A DNA stretch of 64,000 nucleotides from Brassica napus (taxonomy: Eukaryota > Streptophyta > Magnoliopsida > Brassicales > Brassicaceae). The position numbers and the translations under genes are program-made. The notes under the pieces are model-generated. The model made no database searches. It saw only the letters and a program-made list of their open reading frames with translations, and was not told the DNA's origin. The stretch is taken from the NCBI RefSeq assembly GCF_020379485.1, contig NC_063448.1, positions 22,839,726 to 22,903,725 of the forward strand, in the 5' to 3' direction. Shown piece by piece: positions 22,056 through 33,909 of the stretch (position 1 is its first letter; each line of letters opens with the position of its first letter).

Positions 22056-22679
22056 ATGCCGAGATTTAATCCCATGTATTATGCCATTCTAAATCTCTTT
22101 GGAGATAATTATCTAGAACGGGAAATGAACACTTCAATTGCCCTGAAGTCTAAAGGACTCGGGAAATGTATCATTGAAAGAAATGATGAAATTGAAAGTG
22201 AAAAGTTAAGAGCCATTACAATAATGCGCCATCATCTCACTAAGGAACTAAGAAATCAATATCTACATATTGAGAATCCTCGTGACCTTTGGACAAAATT
22301 AAAGTCCAGATACACTATGGTATTATTACCAAAGGTCAAACATGAATGGATGAGTCTCAGATTCCAAGACTTTGAGACAGTGGCCGAGTTTCACTTTGCC
22401 TTGTCCAGGGTCGTGTACCAACTGAGATTATGTGGAGAAGAGGTAATAGATAATGATTGTCTATTCAAGACATACTCCACATTCCATCCAGAAGATTTGT
22501 TGTCAAAACATATCTACATAGAAAGAGGTTCTACCACTTACAATGACCTGAGCTCTTGCCTAACGGTGATTGAGAATGACAAGGTACTAAAGAGGAGCAG
22601 TGAGATGAGATATCATGATACAGATAAAACTGATATGGATCAGGATGAATCCAAGGGAGTCGTGTCCAATATAACTTAA
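22056..22679 (+). CDS. Copia gag-like protein (UBN2 / Retrotran_gag_2 type)
   Basis: The 207-residue open frame begins at the first ATG after a cag. It resembles the N-terminal half of plant Copia Gag: a FGDNYLEREMNTSIALKSKG block near residues 15-35, IMRHHLTKELRNQYLHIENP near 55-75, then DLWTKLKSRY, and LPKVKHEWMSLRFQDFETV around 90-110. Gag coats the element's RNA and builds the particle. The zinc knuckle and all Pol domains normally downstream are missing, and the frame stops at 22677. It is intact and could supply Gag, but the element is otherwise non-autonomous. Confidence 0.8.
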   Translation: MPRFNPMYYAILNLFGDNYLEREMNTSIALKSKGLGKCIIERNDEIESEKLRAITIMRHHLTKELRNQYLHIENPRDLWTKLKSRYTMVLLPKVKHEWMSLRFQDFETVAEFHFALSRVVYQLRLCGEEVIDNDCLFKTYSTFHPEDLLSKHIYIERGSTTYNDLSSCLTVIENDKVLKRSSEMRYHDTDKTDMDQDESKGVVSNIT

Positions 22680-25600
22680 GGAGTGGCCGGCATGTCTATT
22701 GACTAAGAGGGATCTCGACATTTTATTTTAAAGTCCTTGTTTTGTGATTTGCTTTTAACCTACTTGATGGTTCACGATTTTATATATACAATGGAATTGG
22801 TTTTGAATTCATTGTCTTGCCTGATCTTACTTGAACATATAAATGATTTTAAAGAGTTGCCTAAAGAGCATAAAACCAAGTAAGAAATCATGAATGGGTA
22901 TAGTAAGCATAGTAAAGAAACTATGGCTAAGGCATTGCCTTAAAAGGCATTATACACACCCAAAATAACATGTGACCCATTGAAGTTATAATGTATGGTT
23001 TCCAAGTAGAAACAATGGGTAAGGAAGGAAACAAGTTCCTTTAGAAGAAAAACGCCTAAGACCTTGAAAGAAAGTGGTCGAGACTATACCTATGATCTCT
23101 ACTGATCAAAACTATGCTACAGATCAGTATGATAAAGAGGCAAGAGATGTGGTAACCTTATTGAGATATATCCCACGAAATTTTACACTAAATGGCATGA
23201 TAGGATTAGCCATCCTAAAGTCTAAACCTGATGCAAAGATTGAAAAGGCACAGAGTTATCCCGTAAAAGATCTCACGTTGTGAAACATGTACACAAAGGG
23301 AAACTCATTAGGCTTAATTGTCCCAAGCACCACGACCTTATAGTATGGTCATGAGGGGGAGAGAGAATAAACCAATGATCAATACTACAAGTTCGTATAC
23401 CTCTATGGTCTAAGACACCATGTTATATGGCTCGGTCATTACTCGGCCATAAAGGACCATTCCTCGGCCGTAAAGGCCATGATACAAACGGCCAAACCAA
23501 AGAGGCCATTACCCGGCTGAAGAGACCATGAGAATAAACGGCTCGGTCGTGACTTGGTCGTGACTTGGCCGCATAGTGCAGGCTTGGCCGCACACGTTCC
23601 ATTACCTATAAAGGTTCGGCCAAGTAAGCTATTACCTATAAATGATCGGCCATGTAAACTATTATCTATAAGGATAAGACTATAAAGTCTATAAGCTTGG
23701 GGACATTATGAATTTACATGTATAGAATGATAATATGCATCAGGCCATATAAGTGAGCATAGATATTCTCATCTCAGATTATATACGGGTCATAAAACCA
23801 GACATACACCATCTTAAGAGATTTTGAATAAACCACCACATACGTATATGTGTCGTCTAAGATGGAACCTCAGAAGAGGATTGGGAATATATAAGAATAG
23901 GACTTTCTCCACAAAATCTAAAGGACCGAGAGCCAAAACATGGGTGATTAAAATAGTGGCCAAGTACGGATTGCATAAAACAAATGAATCCGGATATTCA
24001 ATATTAAAGGAGAAAGATTATAGCCTGGATAAAGAATGTTAAAAGTACGAATAGTTTTTACCATCACTGTCTTGACAAAGATCCTCGGACTATACATTAT
24101 GATTTAAGAAGTCCAAAGAAAGATTATATAAAGCTAGCTAATTGAGAAGCTAATCGAAATGCCAGACACTGACCCGAGAAATGACTAACCAGCTTAACAC
24201 CAAATGAATGTCCTAGAAGAGACATAATCAAGTTGCTATAGAGTTTATACAAGATAGACCAAGTGTTCCATAAGATAAAGGAATCTCGGATAGAAAAGAA
24301 TGGTGCATAGAATACACATCCTAGATTATAAGAGAAACCATACCAGACATTGAGAAAAGGCTGCGCAGCTACACATCTAAGGTACCAAACCATGTAGTCT
24401 TGGGACGCCAAGCTACTAGGTAATAAAGGTCCTGGATAATAAGATCTCAAATCTATAGATCATGTCTGGAACATAATGGAACCACATGAAAGTGTCGACA
24501 CACACACACATTTGTATAAAGATACATAAAGTTATAGCACTTGAACATAAAGAGATGAACGAGGATCATGAACCCACGAAATAGTACTCATACAATCATA
24601 AAAGATCATAGAGATTAGAAAAGATAAGACGTGGAGGTTCAAAGTATCTAAAAGAGAGATGGACGTATTGGCCATATACATATACAGAAACGCCATCTGT
24701 TCAAGTAGTGAAATAGATGGATCTTGTGAGAAGTAAATAAACCGTGAGAGATGTACATGATGTAAGTGTGTTCATGTCTTCCTACTTAACAGCATTAGAT
24801 TATAGCTTGTTACACAAGGTACTCACAAAGATCAAAGAAACAGATTATAAGGAGATAAACTCCTATGTGGTAGATGCTGCTACAGATTTTCAAAATTGAA
24901 AATCGTCTGGTCATAAGAAAGAAATTAGATACAAATGATGTAGTAAGCAGCATATAGATCACTGGATAAGATGAAAGAACAACTTCGTTCCTAAGCTGAT
25001 TCATGGACTGAAACATAAAGCAGCTGCATATAGTATGTAAAAGAAATTGATCACGCATGATCATTGATCTTGGAGTTGTATAAAAGACAATCCAATACAG
25101 TCCATATATTTGAAATTCATGTGATTATACTAAACCTAAAAGAGGTTAGTAGGCATAGAATAAATCTATGTGGGTGTCCGACCAAAAGCGTCCGGCCCCG
25201 GCCCTTCAAACTAAAGATGTCTGACTCTGTCCATCTAAGGGCGTCCGGCTCTTCAGCAAAGAACGTCTGGCTCTTCGACTAGACGCGTCCGGCTTTTGAG
25301 ACTAAAAGGCGTCTGGCCCTTCTTCTTGATCACGGGCTAGTAGAGAAGAAAGATCAACCGGATACAAATGTATTGTAGTCCATAAGCTTGTGAGAGCCGA
25401 GATCTATGACCTAATAATATATATTTTAGTGTGTGATATAATCCACAACAACAAAGGTCATGAGACACCATCAAGAGATGGATAAAGGACTACAATGTCC
25501 GAGATAGATATGGTACCGCTTAAGGCAAAGAAATCGATGTCCACATCAATGAGAGTGTTTCGGCCGCAGAGCCATAATAAGAGATTATAAATTCACATCA

Positions 25601-26159
25601 ATGATCATTGATCTTGAACACTCATGAGACAAGTAGTGGACATGTATAGACGAGGTCTATGACCCAGACATGGATCGGCCAGATCGAGACATAGGTTCAT
25701 GATAACCATGTCTAGTACATTGTCCATAAGTACTTATTTTGTCTGACCAAAGTAAAGAGTTAACAGTAGATGATCACGTCTAGACTATGGACACATGCAA
25801 ACACGATTTGCAAAGACCCAATAGTGATCCCCGAGAACAATATGGTTCACATTATTTAGCACACATGCTTTACCGGGACACTCGATGTCAAGAGACATGA
25901 GAAACGACCTAAGAGGTCAAAGTGGTCTAGATACGGCTTAGTAATGAACTTGGCCGATTACTCCCTTCATACATATACAGGAAAGATCACGCACCAGATG
26001 CGTAGAATGTAGAAACCTACACTGAGGTTCACATCAGGGGGAGTAGTGCGTGTTCTACTCTTTTTCCTTCGTCACGGTTTTGTCCCACTGGATTTTCCTG
26101 ATAAGGTTTTAATGAGGCAACATGCAGCGTACTACAAATCTTGTATGGTTATGGCATCC
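22680..26159 (+). other. Non-coding or degenerate interior of the Copia element
   Basis: No pol domain is recognisable in any frame. 23430-23680 is an array of cggcc/ggccat words (tcggccataaagg type). 25155-25320 holds imperfect repeats of cgtccggctctt / cgtctggctcttc about 30-40 bases apart. The last part (26030-26160) resembles the stretch that usually lies between pol and the 3' LTR of related Copia elements. Confidence 0.5.
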
Positions 26160-26168
26160 AAGGGGGAG
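26160..26168 (+). other. Polypurine tract
   Basis: aagggggag lies immediately before the TG of the right LTR, the expected plus-strand priming site. Confidence 0.8.
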
Positions 26169-26508
26169 TGTTATAAATCATGGAATGGATTGCCATTAAC
26201 CAGACCCGGACCGAGACCGGCCCAATACCTAGAAGATGGAGAGATGGCCGAAGCCTAGAGAGAGGAGAGAGAGAGTCGACTTTAGGAGAGAGAGAGACGG
26301 CCACAAAGCTTGGAGAAAAGAAAACTTTTTCTTTTTCCTAATAGATGTAATCTTTCTATTATTATGTATTAGTACTTTTCCTAATCCTAGTGAGTTTAGG
26401 TTAGGATACTTTCCATTTATATTTATCTTGTAATCCTTATATAAAGGAACCTCTATTGATCATTAATAACACACAAATATTCAGTCTCTAAACTCTCTAA
26501 TTACAACA
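26169..26508 (+). repeat. Right LTR
   Basis: Starts TGTTATAAATC and ends TTACAACA, and is followed by the CATTT duplication. It differs from the left LTR by a few substitutions and about 3 bp of net length. Confidence 0.93.
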
Positions 26509-26513
26509 CATTT

Positions 26514-28774
26514 CCATTAACTTTTTACTACTTTGTTGTAATTTATAGTCTGGTTTTGATGTTCATATATAGATCCAATACTTTGCATTCCGATCACTTT
26601 TTACGACTTTGATGTAATTTATTCATCAGTTGCCAATCTCACAATTACCTTAAGCATTGATTTTTATATAGTATTTAGTATATCTAGTTCAAGAAATTAT
26701 TTTTTTGTTGTTGTATTCGATGTTTTTTTCATCTTCTGTTACAAAACAAAATCAGTGAATAAAATTGTAAACCGGAACATATTCAAGCATATAATTTTAA
26801 TTTGGTCAAAACTTATTCGGAAATAAGTTATAACAGCAGTAATATACTAAGTTTTAAGAATTTTGATAATTTTAGATCTAAAAATTTAAATACATATATT
26901 TTTTTTAGCATGCAACTTACAATTTTTAGTTCAAAATATGTATGTCACAATATGGAAATCATGCTCGTAAATCATTATTAATTTAGTGAGAGGTTGTAGA
27001 ATATAATAAAATATAACTTAGCTCCACATTTTTCTCGTAAGAAATTATGCTATTACTATCCTTTTTTTATTATTTGAGGAGTATTATTTTAAACTAACCT
27101 TGACCTCATGTGTTATTAACCAAATTGTCATTTCTTAGGTGTCAACACTAGAATCACTCTCACACCCTTTAATTAAAAGCCCTCTCCTCATTAAACTAAT
27201 TACATATATTGCCATTATTCATTACAATATAGCTTAACATAATATATTATATGATTCCTATCTATATAACCGATAATCCATTTCTCACGCGGCCTCCTTC
27301 GTATTGATAGAATGTCTCTTTTATTATTGATTTTTGTAGTCTCCTTAGGTTTCTATATCCATCAAGTAGATACAAATATATTTTAGTAAAAGTAGTATAA
27401 CACAGGTTTTAGTTCAAGAAATATTTCTCATCTATCTCGAGACGCCTATCATCTTTATGATATATAAGTACAAATAAAAATCGAATATAGCTCGAAACGC
27501 CTATCATCTTTGCGAATATAGAAATCTCAAGTATAAATTTGTTTTTGTATAAGTAAGAATGTTCGTCTCACTTAAATGATATCACTATAAGGCAATTTCA
27601 ATATTTTCAAAATGTAGAAGGAGCTATATGACTGCTTGCTCTATACGGTTTGTATTAATATTTTTTATTTCAGAAGTCCTTATTGTCCAATGGTCATATG
27701 TTAATTTTTTTTATATCAACCTCACATATATAAACTCATTATAGGTATAGTTATATTGAATATATCAAAAGATGTATTAAGCTATAACCTTGACCGGTTA
27801 GCTACGTATGTTATTATGTTGAATTTGAAAAATTCATTAGCCCGCTTGGACAAATTAAATTAGATATCAATTCAAAAATTTCATTGATTGTCTTTTTTAA
27901 GTCATTAAGTATTTACCGGCAATTACGGTTGTATATAAAGAAAGTTAGATTATTTTGCTTGGACAAATTAAATTACATATCAATTCTTAATTTTAATTGA
28001 TTGATTTTTTATAATCATTAAGCATTCATCTGCAATTACAGTTGTATATAAAGAAAGTTAGATTATGTATTCAGATTTTAAAAATTATATCACATGATTT
28101 TGTTGTTTAAATATCATCCCGAAATCGAAGGTGATATGGTTACAAGTGTTTAAAAATAAAGTGAATTGATTACATCATTTGTGTATGATAGTATTTACCT
28201 AATTTGATCTTCTTTGATTTATTATTATTGTGTATTAAGACAAGTTTTTAAAGGGGATTAAAGCGCAAGTTTTGTGATAATAATTAGTGAATATTTTATA
28301 TAATTAGGGTGAGATTGATTTCAGAAGATTAATTTAACGTATATAAATACGTATCCTTGAGTTCTTTGTTATTTCTCTTTCTAGGATTGCAAACCTAGAG
28401 TTCTAAAGACATTTTTCACATTAGTTGTGGTTTTATCAGTTTTTTTATTTGTTTCTTTATAATTTGTTGCTTTTGTATTTTATTATTCTATTACCTATGT
28501 TTCGTTTCGTATTATCATAATTTTTATTATGAAAGTAATAATTATATTCCTATGTGTTGTTTTATCTTAAATTTATAATAAATTTATTTAAATATTTTCT
28601 TACGCTTAAAGATTTATTTTCATATAATATACTTCAATTACACCTAACCAATTACAGTATATAAATCCGCATAATTTCGTTCAATTTTTTTATTATATCT
28701 AATATTTGTGACTATATATTTTTATTTTATAATATCTATAGATTAAAAGTAATAATCTCTTTTAATCACTCATT
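26514..28774. other. AT-rich spacer, probably containing the body of a Helitron
   Basis: No gene is seen. A ~90-bp segment (tggacaaattaaatta...tatcaattc...gttgtatataaagaaagttagatta) occurs twice, near 27848-27950 and 27960-28065. A possible Helitron 5' end (A then TCTATATAACC) lies at 27261, but support is weak. Confidence 0.4.
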
Positions 28775-28801
28775 CCGCGCAGGGCGCGGGTTATCACGTA
28801 G
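28775..28801 (+). repeat. Helitron 3' terminus upstream of the second thionin-like gene
   Basis: A strong hairpin ccgcgc-agg-gcgcgg is followed by gttatcac and GTAG, then T. The usual ending is CTAG, so one base of the CTRR signal appears mutated. Confidence 0.7.
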
Positions 28802-29180
28802 TTCTATTGTAAAACGACTGAATTTATACACATTAATACACATTTTTTTAAACACTTTTATACGGACGCATTAGATGTAACAACAAGAAATGCGTTAGAC
28901 GTAAGAACAAGAAAAAAATAGATTCATGTATCTAAGTAGATGTATATCTGAAAATATCTTGCACATATTTACATTAATGAAAACTTTTACCTCACAAACA
29001 GAATGATATAATCAACTAACCAGAAACAAATAAAATAAAAAGATAATTTTATCATGTAATCTGCTCCATAATTACACCTAATATGTAATAACGTTTTGAC
29101 CATATAAATGTTAACTATTACAAAAGATCTTTTTCTTTATTTTCTGTCTATAGTTCAGATACAGAAGGTTCTACAATCTC

Positions 29181-29187
29181 TATATAA
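29181..29187 (+). promoter_or_regulatory. TATA box of the second thionin-like gene
   Basis: TATATAA is followed by acaaacatta as upstream of the first copy, 113 bases before the ATG. Confidence 0.6.
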
Positions 29188-29293
29188 ACAAACATTAACA
29201 ACATAAGGCAACAACATCCACGATCAACAAACAAAATACCACACATTTTATAAATAATCATCTCTTCGAACCAAAAAAAAAAAGTAAAAGAAA

Positions 29294-29858
29294 ATGGGAA
29301 GCAAAAGAGTGAACATAATATTCATTACAATGATGGTAGTGATGGTAATGGAGAACTTTGTGGTTCAGACACAAGCTCAAGACACACTCTCTTTTAGAAC
29401 TTGTTATCCAGGTTGTATTAATGGTTGTGCCATTGAGAAACAGTTACCAAAATTATTGTTGTGTCCATTCACTTGTCTCTTTACTTGTCTTGCTCCTCCA
29501 ACATCAAATATTCCTCCTCCTCCTTCTCAGATGATTTTTCCAAAAAAAATCGATCATATTGATTATTTTTGCAAACTTGGTTGTGCTACTCATCATTGTG
29601 CTTCTCTTTCTTTTCTCAGAAGGCTGAGTAAGTTTTTTTCTTTCTATTATATGAAAAGATATTTATTAATAGATAACCATGTATATAAATGCACTTAATA
29701 TCTTAATTTGTTGTCAAAACATAATATCTACTATTATAGATTTTGGTTGAAAATTATATAATTGATGAATGCTATTGTTGTTTGTGGAATGAGCAGATGT
29801 AGACAAAGTTGCGGACTGTGTGGATTCATGCTCAGACAAATGTTCCAACAAGAACTAA
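29294..29858 (+). CDS. Thionin-like secreted cysteine-rich peptide, paralogue of 6941-7528
   Basis: Exon 1 is 29294-29627, the intron (GTAAGT...GCAG) is 29628-29796 and exon 2 is 29797-29858, giving about 131 residues. The exon phase and the exon 2 end (SNKN then stop) match the gene 22 kb to the left. The signal peptide is residues 1-~30, with an additional hydrophobic MMVVMVM run. Twelve cysteines follow in the same four-cluster C-x3-C-x3-C layout. The proline linker is PPPPP-rich. Both genes share the TATA box and an upstream 75-bp motif (here at 28922), so the promoter was duplicated too. No break is visible, and both copies look functional. Defence-peptide function is inferred from family only. 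Confidence 0.8.
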
Positions 29859-30894
29859 AACTAATATTATCTATTCTTGTTTTGATAAAAGAATCCACGT
29901 CTAAATAATAAAAGATATGAACTGGTATAGTTTGTATCACTACAATATTCAATCTAAATATATATTTATTTCCTGATTGAAAGTATTTGTGTTACAAGCA
30001 AATAATTAGATGAAACTGTCGACCAAAAGAAAATGTTAGAAGAAATGATATTTATTATTATAACAATATTACATAATTGTAATATGTCATTCACAACTAA
30101 TCTGGTTCGTTCCCTTCATCGTAATCAATAGAATCATATCGACAAGATAAAAATATATATTACTACAAAGATAGAAATGTGAAATCAGCATCTGCCCTTT
30201 GCCCAATAACAACGCCTTACTGTTGATGCGGTGTAGATCTGATCCAGTTAAGTTGACTGCATAATCTAACTGGGTTCGAGAAAGGCAGATGCTACTCAAC
30301 GATGTTGCACATAGAAGATTTTTAGATAATTCTTGTACGGAAAGATTCTGTAGAAGTATGCTTTGAAAATCGAAAATTTGACGAGAATCTTAGAATAAAA
30401 TTAAAGAAGACTTCTACTTCTTTTAATTATTTGATTTTAATACTAAATGTATTACTATTTGTTGTCAATTGTGAAACTAACATGTGCAGACTTCTTGCAA
30501 GATTTTGGAGACTTCATGTGAATGTAAAACTTATCAAGAAATCTTTTTTGGAGAAGTCAAAATTTTCTGCAAAACTTCAATTAAGAAACTAACTTGTTTA
30601 TCAGAAAAGAATTTTAGAGAACTCCACTCTATTTTTTTTTTGTTACAAAGAAAAGTTAATTGTAAAACTAATCTATGAATTAACCAGAAGACAAAGTCTT
30701 CTACGAAAACACACAAAATAGGCAATTGCAAAACTAATCTATAAATTGACAAGAAGACTTCTTCGCGAAACAAATCTGAAAAAATTCAAATATCATTCTT
30801 AGATTCGGTGAGATTCATGCTTAGCTTCGCGAAACAGATCGGAAAAAATTGTAAAACTTTACTTAATATAAAGAAAAAGTAAAAATTATGCATA
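29859..30894. other. Spacer with a small inverted repeat
   Basis: No gene is seen. cagcatctgccctttg at 30186-30201 pairs with gaaaggcagatgct at 30279-30292, making a stem of about 12 bp with an ~80-base loop in a locally GC-richer stretch. 30480-30780 carries the same agacttc-type words seen in the neighbouring MULE family. Confidence 0.4.
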
Positions 30895-30903
30895 TTGTTT
30901 AAT

Positions 30904-32154
30904 GAGTTTTTTTGTAAATATAACTCAAAACTTGAAATCAAACACAAAACTAACCCATTTTTTTTTGGAACTTTGACTTGTCTCTTTCACCCCTAAAGTT
31001 TAGATTATTCATGAAAATGTCATCACTTTTTTTTTCTTTTCGAAAATGCATATTTTACTCTATCACCCTCAACTTCCTCAAGTATTCACAATATTGTCAT
31101 TCTCATCAATACACCAACCACCATGAACAACCAATTTGAAGCTCTTAATGCACCTAAAAATCGATTTACACTCTTTCTTTCTCAATTCGTATGAACTAAA
31201 AACAACATCTCTTTCACTTTCTCTCCATATTCATCCAAAAAACCCAAGATTTTGATTCTAAATTTTTTATGGTTCATAGAGCCATTGAAGCTTACGATTC
31301 TTGGTGGGTCACTTTTGTTTGAGATTCTGGGTGTTTGGAGAAGACTTATGTGTGTTAAACAAGTTATCTTACTGGTTGAAACTATGAAATCATTTTTTCC
31401 CCAGATCTGTGACGACTTATCTGTAAGTCGTCTGGCTGTAGAAGACTTACATGGAAGTCTTCTGGTCAATGCAGAGGTTAGTTTTGCAATAGACTTTTAA
31501 ATGTGTTCTTATATACGACTTACATGGAAGTCGTCCATCTTTGTTTGTTAAAAAAAATTGGAGACGACTTCCATGTAAGTCATCTAGGGTAAACGGGTTA
31601 GTTTTGCATTTGACCGGATTGTGTCAGAAATTTGATTTTTCTTGGACGACTTACACGTAAGTCGTCCAGTAGAAAATTAAAAAGTTAATATTTTGTTATA
31701 CCTAGACGACTTACATGGAAGACAAGAATCACTTACAGCAGCGGTTGAAGAGTATGCATGATACTGAGCTTCTGGTCTCCTTGGTAGCAAGCTTGGGCAA
31801 AGGGCGGCGTAGATCTGGAGACGTGAGACCATGCTTTTCATTGCTATCAAGTGAGGGAGGTCCGGCGAGAGAGAGAGGCACAAGAGAGAGAGAATCTGGC
31901 TAGAGAGAAGACCAGACGGCGAGCAAAAGAGAGGAGGGAGCGTGAGGGAGGTCCGGCTAGAGATAGAGAGCTCTGACCAAACTTCAGACGACTTTTCGGG
32001 GCTATATTCGTAAAAATGAGTTCTGTTTTTTTGTTTGGTCACATGGGACTGACTGTAATTTCACAAGGCTTTTAGGTTAGTTTGCATTTGATTCAAGTTT
32101 AGGTATAGTTTTATATTTAAAATCAAGTTTTGAGTCATATTTGGCAAATCCCCC
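30904..32154. mobile_element. Non-autonomous Mutator-like element with 9-bp duplication and a palindrome array
   Basis: The terminal repeats are GAGTTTTTTTGTAAATATAA on the left and the complement of GGGGGATTTGCCAAATATGA on the right; both then read CTCAAAACTTGA. A perfect 9-bp duplication TTGTTTAAT flanks it (30895-30903 and 32155-32163), diagnostic of Mutator-type transposition. The interior has no intact gene. It carries at least five near-perfect 20-24-bp palindromes built on gacgactta..taagtcgtc between 31411 and 31667. The segment 31735-31990 is purine-rich and resembles a broken transcribed sequence. Confidence 0.85.
31411..31667. repeat. Array of near-palindromic 20-24-mers
   Basis: The units lie at 31411-31432, 31441-31462, 31515-31534, 31563-31584 and 31644-31667, with a half unit at about 31703. 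Each has the form gacgactta-N-taagtcgtc, or the related gaagactt..aagtcttc. The spacing is irregular (30-80 bases). Confidence 0.85.
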
Positions 32155-32163
32155 TTGTTTAAT

Positions 32164-33084
32164 CATTTGTTTCATTCAAATAGAAAATCGATGAAAATAT
32201 AATAAAAATATTTATAACAATGTAGTAGCAAGTAATACACATCAAACAATTTATACATATATGAACAAAAAAAATCTAAAGAGTATTATTTAAAAGGTAT
32301 AATCTATAAAAAATTAAATAGAAAAATATAAAATCATGTTTTGCATACATTTTTATAATGTATATAAATCAATTATATTAATTAATTTAAATTATTATAA
32401 AATTAAAATAAATTATTAACATAGATTCGCGTGCAGCGTTAATAAACTCAGCAAGATAATAATGGACAATTCATATAACCCTGAAACAACTATGAAAGAC
32501 TGATTTTGCAAGATGCGGCATTACCGAAACAACAATAAATCCGTCATCCCGAGGATGGATGGTGGTACGGCTGGAAATTTTCAAAACAATGAGGAAGTAC
32601 TGTTATACAATGATTGCGAGTTTTCTTTAGACGTAGAGAACGCTAAATATTATTTCAGGGATGGTTAAAGTAACATGAAACATCCATTAGATTGAAATTG
32701 CGACGCTACTGATATTATAGAAATCAACAATTCATTGTTCTCTAAAGCATTGATGAGTCAATTATTCATGTGATGAAGGTTACTTATATATTTTTCTTTT
32801 TTACTAAATTGTCAATATCTTTACTTAAATGAAGGTTTGTGTGGATCATTAAACTCACATATTTGTATGTATCACATTAGAGAAAAAAATGTATTTGTAA
32901 GTAAAACATCAGAGAAAAAAAAAGAATTACGGCACAAACTCTTTAGAACAACAACAATTAATCATGTTCAAATTGACAAAAATAGATTGTATTGATGATA
33001 AATAAAGATTTTTTCTTGAAGGCAAACCCCATGTATAGTTAATTCAAAAGAAAAATGTTAACTTTTTAAACTAATCACTTCGGA
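32164..33084. other. AT-rich spacer
   Basis: No gene, terminal repeat or hairpin that I can support. Confidence 0.4.
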
Positions 33085-33500
33085 ATTTCAGAGTCTACAT
33101 GTGGGAGAAAAATAGAGTTTTCGGAGCGAGCTCCTTTTGCAAGGATGTCCGCTCTTACATTACGCTCCTTAGCGATAATGAAAGAAATAGAAAAATCAAT
33201 AAAAGATGACAATATGTGAATTAATTCATTCCATTCTGAAGCCATAGCCAATCTTCTTCACCGTTAATCAGCTTAACAAGCTAAAGGCAGTCCGATTCAA
33301 AGGACATAGATATCAATTCTAGCTGCAAGGAGCTTCTCATTGCAGAAAGCAACATAGTGAACTCCGTATGCAAAGGAGAGAGAAACTGGTCCATACCGAT
33401 GAAACTATATATGTGTTCTTGCCAGATGAAAAACAAAACCTCCTCCAAAAACTGTCGATTTTGTCACCCAAGGATTCATCCACTTGGCATAATTGGGTTA
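33085..33500 (-). pseudogene. Degenerate LINE RNase H fragment
   Basis: On the minus strand a broken RNase H-like sequence runs from CQVDES (first Asp, near 33490) through LHTEFTMLLSAMRSSL and FESDCLQLVKLI (second Asp) to ADILAKGARSENS near 33110. At least one frame change and a stop interrupt it. No poly(T) or target duplication is left. It is a different LINE subfamily from the fragments at 7.7 and 48.6 kb, judging by its sequence. Confidence 0.6.
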
Positions 33501-33684
33501 CATGAGAAATTGGTGATAACAAGAATCGAAATATAATCGTTAAGGACAAAGAACTAAGAGAAGTCGATGTGTTTATGGAGGGCTTGATGTCTAAGTTGGT
33601 GTTTGTGCATATGAATATTTGTCTCTTCTCATCGTCTTCCTCTTTTTATACTCACCTCTACTGTTTTCATCTCTGATATCTCCT

Positions 33685-33703
33685 CCCCCCCCCCCCCCCC
33701 CCC
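33685..33703 (+). repeat. Run of 19 C
   Basis: Uninterrupted C homopolymer preceded by ctcct. Such a run is unusual in this AT-rich window; the exact length may be a sequencing or assembly artefact. Confidence 0.8.
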
Positions 33704-33909
33704 ACTTGCTCGCTTGATCGACCTGATCTGGGAACCGTTCTCGTTCTTGTTACTGTGCATATTGAGATTTTCTTAGTATTCGTCGATTGATTTAATTTTG
33801 AGGGGGATTCATTTTGTTGACTTCCTATTCTATATTCTCCCAGGTCGAAGCCAAGAAATTTGAGCATCGACCTCACACATTCTTCGGGCCGATCCAGGAT
33901 TGGACTTAA

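Larger units (their letters stand above)
20055..26508 (+). mobile_element. Complete non-autonomous Copia-type LTR retrotransposon
   Basis: This 6.45-kb element has 343- and 340-bp LTRs, TG...CA ends, a perfect 5-bp duplication CATTT (20050-20054 and 26509-26513), a primer site after the left LTR and a purine tract before the right LTR. Only a gag-like open frame survives. The interior between 22.7 and 26.16 kb has no intact protease, integrase or reverse transcriptase and is degenerate or rearranged, so it would need a helper. The LTRs differ at only a handful of positions by eye, implying a fairly recent insertion. Confidence 0.92.

Noticed and set aside
24124..24450. 108-codon minus-strand frame inside the Copia element
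   Set aside because: Antisense to the element, no domain, and lies in a degenerate interior.
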